A stretch of 13,119 nucleotides of DNA from Thiocapsa sp. UBA6158 (GTDB lineage: Bacteria; Pseudomonadota; Gammaproteobacteria; Chromatiales; Chromatiaceae): NCBI RefSeq assembly GCF_002423035.1, contig NZ_DIUM01000109.1:1-13119 (forward strand), written 5' to 3'. Below, one piece after another: positions 6,573 through 12,319 of the stretch; within the stretch, counting starts at the first letter, position 1, and every line of letters begins with the position of its first letter. The position numbers and the translations under genes were made by a program. The notes below the pieces were generated by a model. That model was not told where the DNA came from. It was given only the letters and a program-made list of their open reading frames with translations, and did not search any database.

Positions 6573-7910
6573 ATGGTGACCGACACCATTGCAGCCGTAG
6601 CTACCCCGCCGGGATTCGGCGGGGTGGGCATCGTGCGGGTGAGCGGCAGCGGTGTTCCCCATATCGCTGCAGGCTTGCTTGGCCGGCTTCCTGCTGCGCG
6701 ATCCGCGACCTTCGCGACCTTCCGCGACGCCACGGGCGGCTTCATCGACCAAGGCATCGTCCTTTACTTTCCCGCCCCGGCATCCTTCACGGGCGAGGAT
6801 GTCCTCGAGCTTCAGGGCCACGGCGGCCCGGTCGTGTTGGACCTCCTCGTCCAGCGCTGCCTTGAGCTGGGTGCCCGCCCTGCCCGCCCCGGCGAGTTCT
6901 CCGAACGTGCCTTTCTCAACGGCAAGATCGATCTCGCGCAGGCCGAGGCCATCGCCGATCTGATCGAGAGTTCGACCGCGCTCTCCGCCCGGCTCGCCGG
7001 ACGCAGTCTGCAAGGCGTCTTCTCGCAGAAGATCGACAACCTTATCGAGCGCCTCATCCGCATGAGGACCTACATCGAGGCCACGCTCGACTTTCCCGAT
7101 GAAGAGCTCGATCTCGCTGCGGATCTCGGCATCGCCGACGATCTCCGGAGCCTTATCGACCTCACAAGCGAGATCATCGACGCCGCACGCCTGGGCCAGG
7201 TGATTCGGGATGGTCTCGCGGTGGTCATCGCGGGTCCTCCGAATGCCGGAAAGTCAAGCTTACTCAATGTGTTATCCGGGCAAGATGCCGCCATTGTCAC
7301 CCCCATCCCAGGCACCACGCGCGATCTGCTGAAGCTCGACATTCAGGTCGACGGATTACCCATTCGGATCGTGGATACCGCCGGGCTGCGTCACAGCGAG
7401 GACCTCGTGGAGCGCGAAGGCGTGCGGCGAGCGCGAGCGCAGATCGACCAGGCCGACCTGGTCCTCTGGGTCTACGATGCCGCCGAAGGTCCGGATCCGC
7501 TGACCCGCGAGAGCCTCCCGGAACGGCTTCCGGTCACCCGCGTCCGCAACAAGATCGATCTCTGCGGCATGTCGCCCGGATCGAGCGAGGTGGAGACGGG
7601 CACTGAGATCGCCCTCTCCGCCAAGACCGGCGAGGGGCTCGACCTGCTGCGGTCGCACCTGAAGGCCCGAGCGGGCCTCGGGGGCCTGACCGAAGGTGCC
7701 TTCGTTGCGCGGCGGCGTCACCTCGACGCCCTGCACCGCGGCCTCGGTCATTTGAGATCGGCCCGAGACGCCCTCGCGCAGGGAGCAGGTGCAGAGCTTG
7801 TGGCCGAGGATCTACTTCAGTCCCAGCACGCCTTCGGCGAGATCACCGGCCGCTTCACCTCGGAAGACCTGCTCGGGAGGATCTTCTCGAGCTTTTGTAT
7901 CGGCAAGTAG
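6573..7910 (+). CDS. mnmE: tRNA modification GTPase MnmE (TrmE)
   Basis: MnmE, with MnmG, makes the carboxymethylaminomethyl or related group on U34 of certain tRNAs. The 445-residue protein has the N-terminal formyl-THF-binding domain (DTIAAVATPPGFGGVGIVR), the helical-domain motif GEFSERAFLNGKIDLAQAEA (108-127), then an inserted G domain: GPPNAGKS (221-228), GTTRD (247-251), DTAG (268-271), NKID (326-329) and SAK (349-351). It ends CIGK, carrying the essential C-terminal cysteine. The start is ATG 6573, 19 bases after yidC, with a weak GAG upstream; the longer open frame back to 6411 lies inside yidC and is rejected. mnmG, its partner and usual neighbour in many relatives, is not next door here. 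Confidence 0.97.
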   Translation: MVTDTIAAVATPPGFGGVGIVRVSGSGVPHIAAGLLGRLPAARSATFATFRDATGGFIDQGIVLYFPAPASFTGEDVLELQGHGGPVVLDLLVQRCLELGARPARPGEFSERAFLNGKIDLAQAEAIADLIESSTALSARLAGRSLQGVFSQKIDNLIERLIRMRTYIEATLDFPDEELDLAADLGIADDLRSLIDLTSEIIDAARLGQVIRDGLAVVIAGPPNAGKSSLLNVLSGQDAAIVTPIPGTTRDLLKLDIQVDGLPIRIVDTAGLRHSEDLVEREGVRRARAQIDQADLVLWVYDAAEGPDPLTRESLPERLPVTRVRNKIDLCGMSPGSSEVETGTEIALSAKTGEGLDLLRSHLKARAGLGGLTEGAFVARRRHLDALHRGLGHLRSARDALAQGAGAELVAEDLLQSQHAFGEITGRFTSEDLLGRIFSSFCIGK

Positions 7911-8223
7911 CGCCCACGAGCATCAGATCCCGGCCCAGATGACCGGCTTCCCGGGCCGCTTACCCATCCGACGAATGAAACAACTTGTTTCCGAAGCGTC
8001 GCTTAGCCAATGATGATGTTAAGGGGCGAGGGCAGGAGCCTCAGCCCCCTCCCGCCGGTGGATGGGGAATCGCTCGGCGTTTATGTCGGAGGGCCCGCTT
8101 GCAGGCTATGGCTGTGTTCAAGTCTCTACCTGTACGCTACCGTCCTGCGGGTGCCGCGATCGAGAAAGATCATGGCCGCACTTTATACTGGCTGAACAGG
8201 GTCATCCGTCGAGGAACCGATTC
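7911..8223. other. Gap between mnmE and the toxin-antitoxin genes
   Basis: No convincing gene is seen in these 313 bases. A 6-bp inverted repeat, CGGCCC (7931-7936) with GGGCCG (7953-7958), follows the mnmE stop, and a bulged hairpin of about 11 pairs spans 8022-8050 (AGGGGCGAGG with GCCTCAGCCCCCT). Neither has a T tract. Either could end or stabilise the mnmE transcript. At 8160-8189, TCGAGA, 18 bases and TATACT form a weak sigma70-like promoter suitably placed for the antitoxin gene. Confidence 0.4.
8160..8189 (+). promoter_or_regulatory. Possible promoter of the toxin-antitoxin operon
   Basis: TCGAGA (8160-8165) matches -35 at four of six, TATACT (8184-8189) matches -10 at five of six, and the spacer is 18 bases. 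The antitoxin ATG is about 35 bases downstream of the -10, with GAGGA (8211-8215) as ribosome site. Confidence 0.35.
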
Positions 8224-8454
8224 ATGAACATCGAGGCAGACGTCACAGAAGACGGCACTGTGACGATTCAAGTCCCGAAGCGATATCGCGGCAAGCGCAT
8301 CCGGGTGAGCATTCAGGAAGCCGACGAGCAGGCAGCCTCTGCGCAATGGAGCAAACTGTCCGAGGTCTTGGACGGACTCGATCAGCTTGGCACGCACAGT
8401 CGCAGCCATCTTCAAATCATCGACGAGCTCAAAAGGTTTCGCGAGGGATCATGA
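8224..8454 (+). CDS. Putative antitoxin of a PIN-domain toxin-antitoxin pair
   Basis: A 76-residue protein. I do not recognise the family by name; the N-terminal half (VTEDGTVTIQVPKRYRGKRI and RVSIQEA) reads as short beta strands like the AbrB/DUF2281-type antitoxins, and the rest is charged and probably helical (LSEVLDGLDQL to IIDELKRFREGS). The ATG at 8224 has GAGGA eight bases upstream. Its stop overlaps the toxin start as ATGA (8451-8454), the usual coupling in type II toxin-antitoxin pairs. The function is inferred from size, order and overlap: it would bind the toxin through its C-terminal part and autorepress the operon with its N-terminal domain. It is compositionally similar to its neighbours but sits where conserved origin synteny is broken. 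Confidence 0.65.
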   Translation: MNIEADVTEDGTVTIQVPKRYRGKRIRVSIQEADEQAASAQWSKLSEVLDGLDQLGTHSRSHLQIIDELKRFREGS

Positions 8455-8918
8455 AACTCGCTTACGTCGACGCCTGCGTCTGGATCGGTCTGGTCGAGGG
8501 GCTCACCGCCTATCAACCCAAGATCCGCGCTGCATTGAAGAATCTGGCCTTGGACAATTGGGTCCTCTGCACATCCGACCCGGTGCGATTGGAGGTCTTG
8601 ATCGGTCCCTTGCGAAAGAAGCAAGCACCCTTGGCGATGGCCTATCGTGCCATCCTGGAGACTACGCCTGTCCTGAAAACACCCAAGTCTGTGTTCACCG
8701 ATGCCCTATCGATTGCGGAAAGCGAGCGCATCAAGGCGATGGGTGCAGTGCATATCGCGATCGCAAATCACTATGGCTGCGGCAGATTCGTCACGACCGA
8801 TCCGCGCTTCGTGTCTCTGTCCCTCCTGACACCCCTCTGGATCGATCTGGACAGCACGGATGTCCCCGAGGACTCCAGCGATGAAGCCACCCGCGCGGCC
8901 GATGATCACGCGGGATGA
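8451..8918 (+). CDS. PIN-domain (VapC-like) toxin, putative ribonuclease
   Basis: A 155-residue PIN-fold protein; VapC-type toxins of this fold cut tRNA or rRNA using clustered acidic residues and Mg2+. Visible motifs are YVDACVWIGLVEG with Asp7, VRLEVLIGPL with Glu48 and GCGRFVTTDPRF with Asp117. The third motif, usually D-A-x-H-x-A, reads MGAVHIAIA, so the expected catalytic Asp is Gly98. The last 17 or so residues (PEDSSDEATRAADDHAG) are acidic, lack family character and may be a read-through extension. It starts with the ATGA overlap from the antitoxin gene. The substitution could mean a weakened or dead toxin, or a subfamily that places its acid elsewhere (Asp84 is near). Confidence 0.8.
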   Translation: MKLAYVDACVWIGLVEGLTAYQPKIRAALKNLALDNWVLCTSDPVRLEVLIGPLRKKQAPLAMAYRAILETTPVLKTPKSVFTDALSIAESERIKAMGAVHIAIANHYGCGRFVTTDPRFVSLSLLTPLWIDLDSTDVPEDSSDEATRAADDHAG

Positions 8919-9005
8919 CATGAGAGGCGACCCCGTCGATCAGCTCCACCCGCTCATCCGGGCATGCGAGCAGGTCGGCGACGGTTGCGGCGTGTGGGCC
9001 TCCAT
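8919..9005 (-). pseudogene. Remnant of a Uma2-family gene (5' end only)
   Basis: Minus strand, bases 8988-8929 translate to ATVADLLACPDERVELIDGV, which looks like the N-terminal motif of Uma2 (DUF820) proteins, PD-(D/E)XK-fold nuclease-like proteins. A plausible original start, ATG at 9005 with GGAGG eight bases upstream, encodes MEAHTPQ but is one frame off from the motif, so a single-base loss is implied. Beyond about 8925 no further Uma2 similarity is visible and the toxin gene begins on the other strand. I infer a frameshifted and truncated remnant. The match is short and made by eye. Confidence 0.35.
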
Positions 9006-9640
9006 CGGATTGGCCTCCGTGAAAGGGGCTTGCGCGCCGGCGTCGATGTGGTTGGTGAGGCCGGATTCCTTCGCCCACCGAAGGCGAACGAACCCAGCGA
9101 CTTGAACACATCGTCCGAACAGGCGGTGAATCCAGCCGGCCAGGGTGCGCTCGGGCGGCAGCGAAGCCGAAACTGGAGCGGTGTGTCCGGGTTCACGCCG
9201 GCAACCGTCACCTTAACCTTGTCCTGGCCCACCAACGTGATGAGCTTCGAGAATTCCGTCGAGTAGAACCGCGGGCAATAGCCGACGATCGACAGTGGGT
9301 CTGCGGTGCGCATCAGCAGGGCATTCGGATCGTTCGGATTCTGCAGATCCTGAAGCAGAAGAGGCGCTTCGCCTGGCGAGAGAGCGCCAATGCGCTGCCT
9401 CGCCGACGGCGGCAGATGCCGGATGCCGTGGCTGAAAAACTCCACGACATAGGTGTCCTCGGGGGTCGGCTCCGGACAAGGGAATACCTGCAACGCGTCG
9501 GTCGCCCGCGCGCCGCCACTTTTGCCAAGAAGTTCCAGCGGGTCGTGGTCTCCCGGATTTCTCAGCGATTTCTCGGATGAAGACCACGGCAGAACGGCCG
9601 GGCGCCTCGTCCAGGATTGCCCTGTGTCGATCAGGGCCGG
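8954..9640 (-). pseudogene. 5'-truncated HIRAN-domain-like protein gene
   Basis: An open frame runs from 9640 (just after TGA at 9643-9641) to 8954. Its centre is protein-like: ARATDALQVFPCPEP, FFSHGIRHLPPSARQRI, LQDLQNPNDPNALLMRT, IVGYCPRFYSTEF and CRPSAPWPAGF. The NPxDPNAL and GYCPR segments match the HIRAN domain, a small DNA-associated domain found in Rad5/HLTF-type and bacterial proteins. No ATG or GTG precedes the conserved part; TTG at 9493 would start within it, so the 5' portion is missing or in other frames. After about 9080 the translation turns Arg/Pro-rich and looks unrelated, so the natural stop is probably lost too. Proteins like this that I remember carry a further N-terminal domain, not found here. 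It could still be a short expressed protein from TTG 9493. Confidence 0.5.
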
Positions 9641-9905
9641 TCACGACCGGCGTGTTCCGCGGGCATAGTCGCGCAGGCCGACAACAGGCGGGGGTCGACG
9701 GAGGGAACAAGACGCTCCTGTGTGTCCTTTGAAGTGGTGTGAGGATTGCCTCAGGTGGCCGCCGAAAACCGCGAATTCGTCGATTGCGGGGATAAGGACA
9801 TAAGATACGCTCGGGGCGACTGAAGCCGCCCCGGGACTTGATGCCGAGCCTAGACGAGATGCCTATGCCGGGACATTACCCTGAACATGAGGAAACAAGT
9901 GTCGA
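9641..9905. other. Non-coding or decayed stretch before sodB
   Basis: No gene can be supported. On the minus strand, one frame between about 9736 and 9641 reads TSKDTQERLVPSVDPRLLSA and on to a TGA; it may be a shifted upstream piece of the truncated gene to its left, but I cannot identify it. TGAGG-ATTG-CCTCA (9740-9753) is a minor inverted repeat. Confidence 0.3.
9812..9833 (-). terminator. Possible sodB terminator hairpin
   Basis: CGGGGCG (9812-9818) pairs perfectly with CGCCCCG (9827-9833) around an 8-base loop, about 73 bases past the sodB stop. There is no clear T tract on the downstream side (the RNA would read on as AGCGTATCTTATG), so intrinsic termination is possible but not typical. 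Confidence 0.4.
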
Positions 9906-10487
9906 TCAAGCGCCGTAATTGGCCGCCACAAACTCCCAATTGATTTTGTCCCAGATCGCTTCGAGATACTTCGGACGGGCATTGCGATAGTCGACATAGT
10001 AGGCATGCTCCCAGACGTCGACGGTCAGCAGCGCGGTCTTGCCCTCGGTCATGGGGGTACCGGCGTTGGAGGTGTTGAAGATCTCGATGGAGCCGTCGGC
10101 GTTCTTGACCAGCCAGGTCCAGCCCGAGCCGAAGTTGGTTGCGGCGGCCTGCGAGAATTGCTTCTTGAATTCATCGAACGAGCCGAACTTGGCGCTGATT
10201 GCGTCGGAAAGTGCGCCGGTCGGGGCACCGCCGCCGTCCGGGCTGAGACAGTTCCAGTAGAAGCTGTGGTTCCAGACTTGCGCGGCATTGTTGAACAATC
10301 CGCCCGAGGATTTCATGATGATCTCTTCGAGACTCATGGTTTCGTACTCGGTGCCCGGGATCAGGTTGTTGAGGTTGTTGACGTAGGTCTGGTGATGCTT
10401 GCCGTAGTGGTAGTCGATGGTCTCGGCGGAGATCACGGGCTCGAGTGCATTCTTTTCGTAGGGTAACGCCGGGAGTTCATGGGCCAT
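9906..10487 (-). CDS. sodB: Superoxide dismutase [Fe]
   Basis: SodB is a cytoplasmic homodimer that converts superoxide to oxygen and hydrogen peroxide. The 193-residue length equals that of E. coli SodB. Metal ligands are His27 (DYHYGKHH), His74 (WNHSFYW), Asp157 and His161 (DVWEHAYY). Gln70 and the AAQVWNHSFYW context are typical of the iron form rather than the manganese form. The start is ATG 10487 with AGGAGG seven bases upstream; a TTG six bases earlier is open in frame but too close to the ribosome site. It is transcribed away from the hydantoinase-type gene, with 177 bases between them containing two perfect inverted repeats. In a phototrophic or sulfide-oxidising anaerobe it would protect against oxygen exposure. 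Confidence 0.97.
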   Translation of the reverse strand: MAHELPALPYEKNALEPVISAETIDYHYGKHHQTYVNNLNNLIPGTEYETMSLEEIIMKSSGGLFNNAAQVWNHSFYWNCLSPDGGGAPTGALSDAISAKFGSFDEFKKQFSQAAATNFGSGWTWLVKNADGSIEIFNTSNAGTPMTEGKTALLTVDVWEHAYYVDYRNARPKYLEAIWDKINWEFVAANYGA

Positions 10488-10531
10488 GGTCAAGCCTCCT
10501 CGAAGGTTGGAATCTGCAGTGGTCGACGGTC

Positions 10532-10558
10532 ACCCGAAATGTTGGCCCGCGTTCGGGT
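10532..10558. repeat. Inverted repeat ACCCGAA-N13-TTCGGGT
   Basis: Perfect 7-bp arms (10532-10538 and 10552-10558) lie 45 bases upstream of the sodB start. The repeat could be a hairpin in the sodB leader RNA or an operator. No clear sigma70 promoter for sodB was found around it. Confidence 0.4.
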
Positions 10559-10593
10559 ATCTCAACCCGCGGATGCGCTGCCCGTACGCAAGA

Positions 10594-10608
10594 TGCGAAA
10601 CTTTCGCA
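10594..10608. promoter_or_regulatory. 15-bp palindrome in the sodB/hyuB divergent gap
   Basis: TGCGAAACTTTCGCA is perfectly symmetric about a central C (10601). It is midway between the two divergent starts (about 107 bases from sodB and 57 from the hydantoinase-type gene), as expected for the operator of a dimeric regulator. The regulator is unknown. Confidence 0.45.
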
Positions 10609-10664
10609 GGACGATGTGGTCGTCTGCGCGGCGCTGCGTGTGAAAGCCCGGAGGTTTCGACAGC

Positions 10665-12215
10665 ATGAATGCCATCGAATTGGGGCTTTTCGCCAGCCGG
10701 CTCGAGTCGGTCTGCGAGGAGATGGGTGTGGTTCTGCGTCAAGCGGCCTTCTCGACGAACATCCGTGATCGGCTCGATTTCTCGTGCGCGCTCTTCGATC
10801 GCGACGGGAACCTCTGCGCCCAGGCCGCCCATATCCCGGTCCACCTCGGGAGCATGGCCTACGCGATGGCGGACATCGTCGGCGCGCTCGACTGGGCCGA
10901 TGGCGACATGGTGGTCCTCAACGATCCTTTCCTCGGCGGGACGCATCTGCCGGATGTGACATTGGTGGCCCCGCTCTTCGCGGAGGGCCGACTGGTCGCC
11001 TTCGTCGCCAATCGCGCACACCATGCCGACATCGGGGCGAGCGTGCCCGGGTCGATGCCGGTCTCGCGCACGCTCGACGAGGAGGGGCTGATCATTCCGC
11101 CCTGTCGGCTGGTCGCGCAAGGCGAGATCGACCAGCCGCTGCTGGCGCGGATCCTCGGTGCGACGCGCAACCCTGACGACGCGCGCGGCGATTTTTTCGC
11201 CCAGATCGGGGCCAATCGCGCCGGGTTGACCCGACTGCGGGGTCTGATCGACGGCCCGGGCATCTCGGCCTATGAGTCGGCGATCCGCGCACTCGACGAC
11301 TATGCCGAACGACTCGCACGCTCGGCGCTCGAAACGATTCCGCCGGGACACTACAGCTTCGAAGACGTCATGGACGACGATGGCCAGGGGGCCGAGGCGA
11401 TCCCGATCCGGGTGACCCTCGATGTGACGCCCGAGCGGATCAATGTCGATTTTGCGGGCACCGCGGGCCAGGTCGCCGGCAACATCAATTGTCCGCTCTC
11501 GGTTGCCGCGGCCGCTGTCTTCTATGTCTTTCGCTGTCTGATGCCGCCTCAGACCCCCGCCTGCGCCGGAACCTTCCGCTCGATTGGCCTGAGCGCGCCG
11601 CTCGGCTGCTTGCTCAACGCGCAGCGCCCGGCAGCCGTGGCCGCCGGCAATGTCGAGACCAGCAGCCGTGTCGTGGATGTCGTGCTGGGCGCGCTCGCCC
11701 GAGCAATCCCGGATCGGATCCCGGCCGCCAGTCAAGGCAGCATGAATAACCTGGCGGTCGGCAGCGCCGAGACCGGTGCCGCCTGGGATTACTACGAGAC
11801 CATTGGCGGAGGCATGGGCGCAGGGGCGAGCGGCGGCGGTTGGTCGGGCGTGCAGACGCACATGACCAACACACTCAATACGCCGATCGAGGTCCTGGAG
11901 ACGCGCTTTCCGCTGCGGGTGTCGCGGTATGCCTTGCGATCCGGATCGGGTGGCCGAGGGGCACGCGCCGGCGGCGAGGGCCTGATCCGCGAGCTGACCT
12001 TTCTCGCACCGGCCGAGGTGACGTTGCTGACCGAGCGGCGTCGCAGCGCGCCTCGGGGCATCGCCGGCGGCGGTCCCGCCCGGTCCGGTCGTAATCGCCT
12101 CAACGACGAAGAGCTGCCGCCCAAGGTCAGTCTGCGTGTCGAGAGTGGAGATCGCCTCGCCGTGGAGACACCCGGCGGAGGTGCTTGGGGGCACGAACCG
12201 GAACCGGAAGGATAA
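10665..12215 (+). CDS. Hydantoinase B/oxoprolinase family protein
   Basis: The 516-residue protein resembles the B subunit of ATP-dependent N-methylhydantoinase/5-oxoprolinase-type enzymes, which open cyclic amides such as hydantoins or 5-oxoproline. Family segments include NIRDRLDFSCALFD, CAQAAHIPVHLGSM, NDPFLGGTHLPDVT (near residues 86-99), NRAHHADIG, GNVETSSRVVD, GGGMGAGASGGG and the C-terminal ETPGGGAWG. The ATG at 10665 has GGAGG (10650-10654) ten bases upstream. The ATP-binding A subunit (HyuA) that normally adjoins it is absent: sodB lies upstream on the other strand and an amidotransferase downstream. HyuA may be encoded elsewhere, or the protein may act alone, so the substrate cannot be told. 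A long antisense open frame across this gene is a composition artefact. Confidence 0.88.
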   Translation: MNAIELGLFASRLESVCEEMGVVLRQAAFSTNIRDRLDFSCALFDRDGNLCAQAAHIPVHLGSMAYAMADIVGALDWADGDMVVLNDPFLGGTHLPDVTLVAPLFAEGRLVAFVANRAHHADIGASVPGSMPVSRTLDEEGLIIPPCRLVAQGEIDQPLLARILGATRNPDDARGDFFAQIGANRAGLTRLRGLIDGPGISAYESAIRALDDYAERLARSALETIPPGHYSFEDVMDDDGQGAEAIPIRVTLDVTPERINVDFAGTAGQVAGNINCPLSVAAAAVFYVFRCLMPPQTPACAGTFRSIGLSAPLGCLLNAQRPAAVAAGNVETSSRVVDVVLGALARAIPDRIPAASQGSMNNLAVGSAETGAAWDYYETIGGGMGAGASGGGWSGVQTHMTNTLNTPIEVLETRFPLRVSRYALRSGSGGRGARAGGEGLIRELTFLAPAEVTLLTERRRSAPRGIAGGGPARSGRNRLNDEELPPKVSLRVESGDRLAVETPGGGAWGHEPEPEG

Positions 12216-12227
12216 GTTGCCACTGAT

Positions 12228-12262
12228 TTCTTTTGCTTCCTTTGCGCCTTTGCGGTTCAAAT
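12228..12262. repeat. CTTTGCG-type intergenic repeat
   Basis: Just after the hydantoinase-type stop, a pyrimidine-rich stretch contains CCTTTGCG twice in tandem (CCTTTGCG at 12239-12246 and CCTTTGCG at 12247-12254), preceded by TTTTGCTT. Its reverse complement would translate as RKGAKEAKE. Sequences of this kind recur between genes in many proteobacterial genomes, from memory. It has no evident stem or T tract. Confidence 0.4.
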
Positions 12263-12319
12263 CCAGGATCACATAAGGGGGTCGCCGAGGAGCGATCTCG
12301 ACCTGACGGGAGCGGTCCG

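Noticed and set aside
7911..8223. A tRNA, small RNA gene or mobile-element end at the synteny break.
   Set aside because: No cloverleaf, terminal inverted repeat or target duplication was found. The hairpins lack T tracts.
8385..8920. Other-frame proteins of 165 and 71 codons overlapping the PIN toxin gene.
   Set aside because: They are shadows; the PIN frame has conserved motifs and a coupled start.
10530..12272. A 580-codon open frame on the minus strand across the hydantoinase-type gene.
   Set aside because: It is antisense to a clear conserved gene, is rich in Arg, His and Asp with no recognisable domain, and starts in the CTTTGCG repeat. Long antisense frames are common in GC-rich genes.
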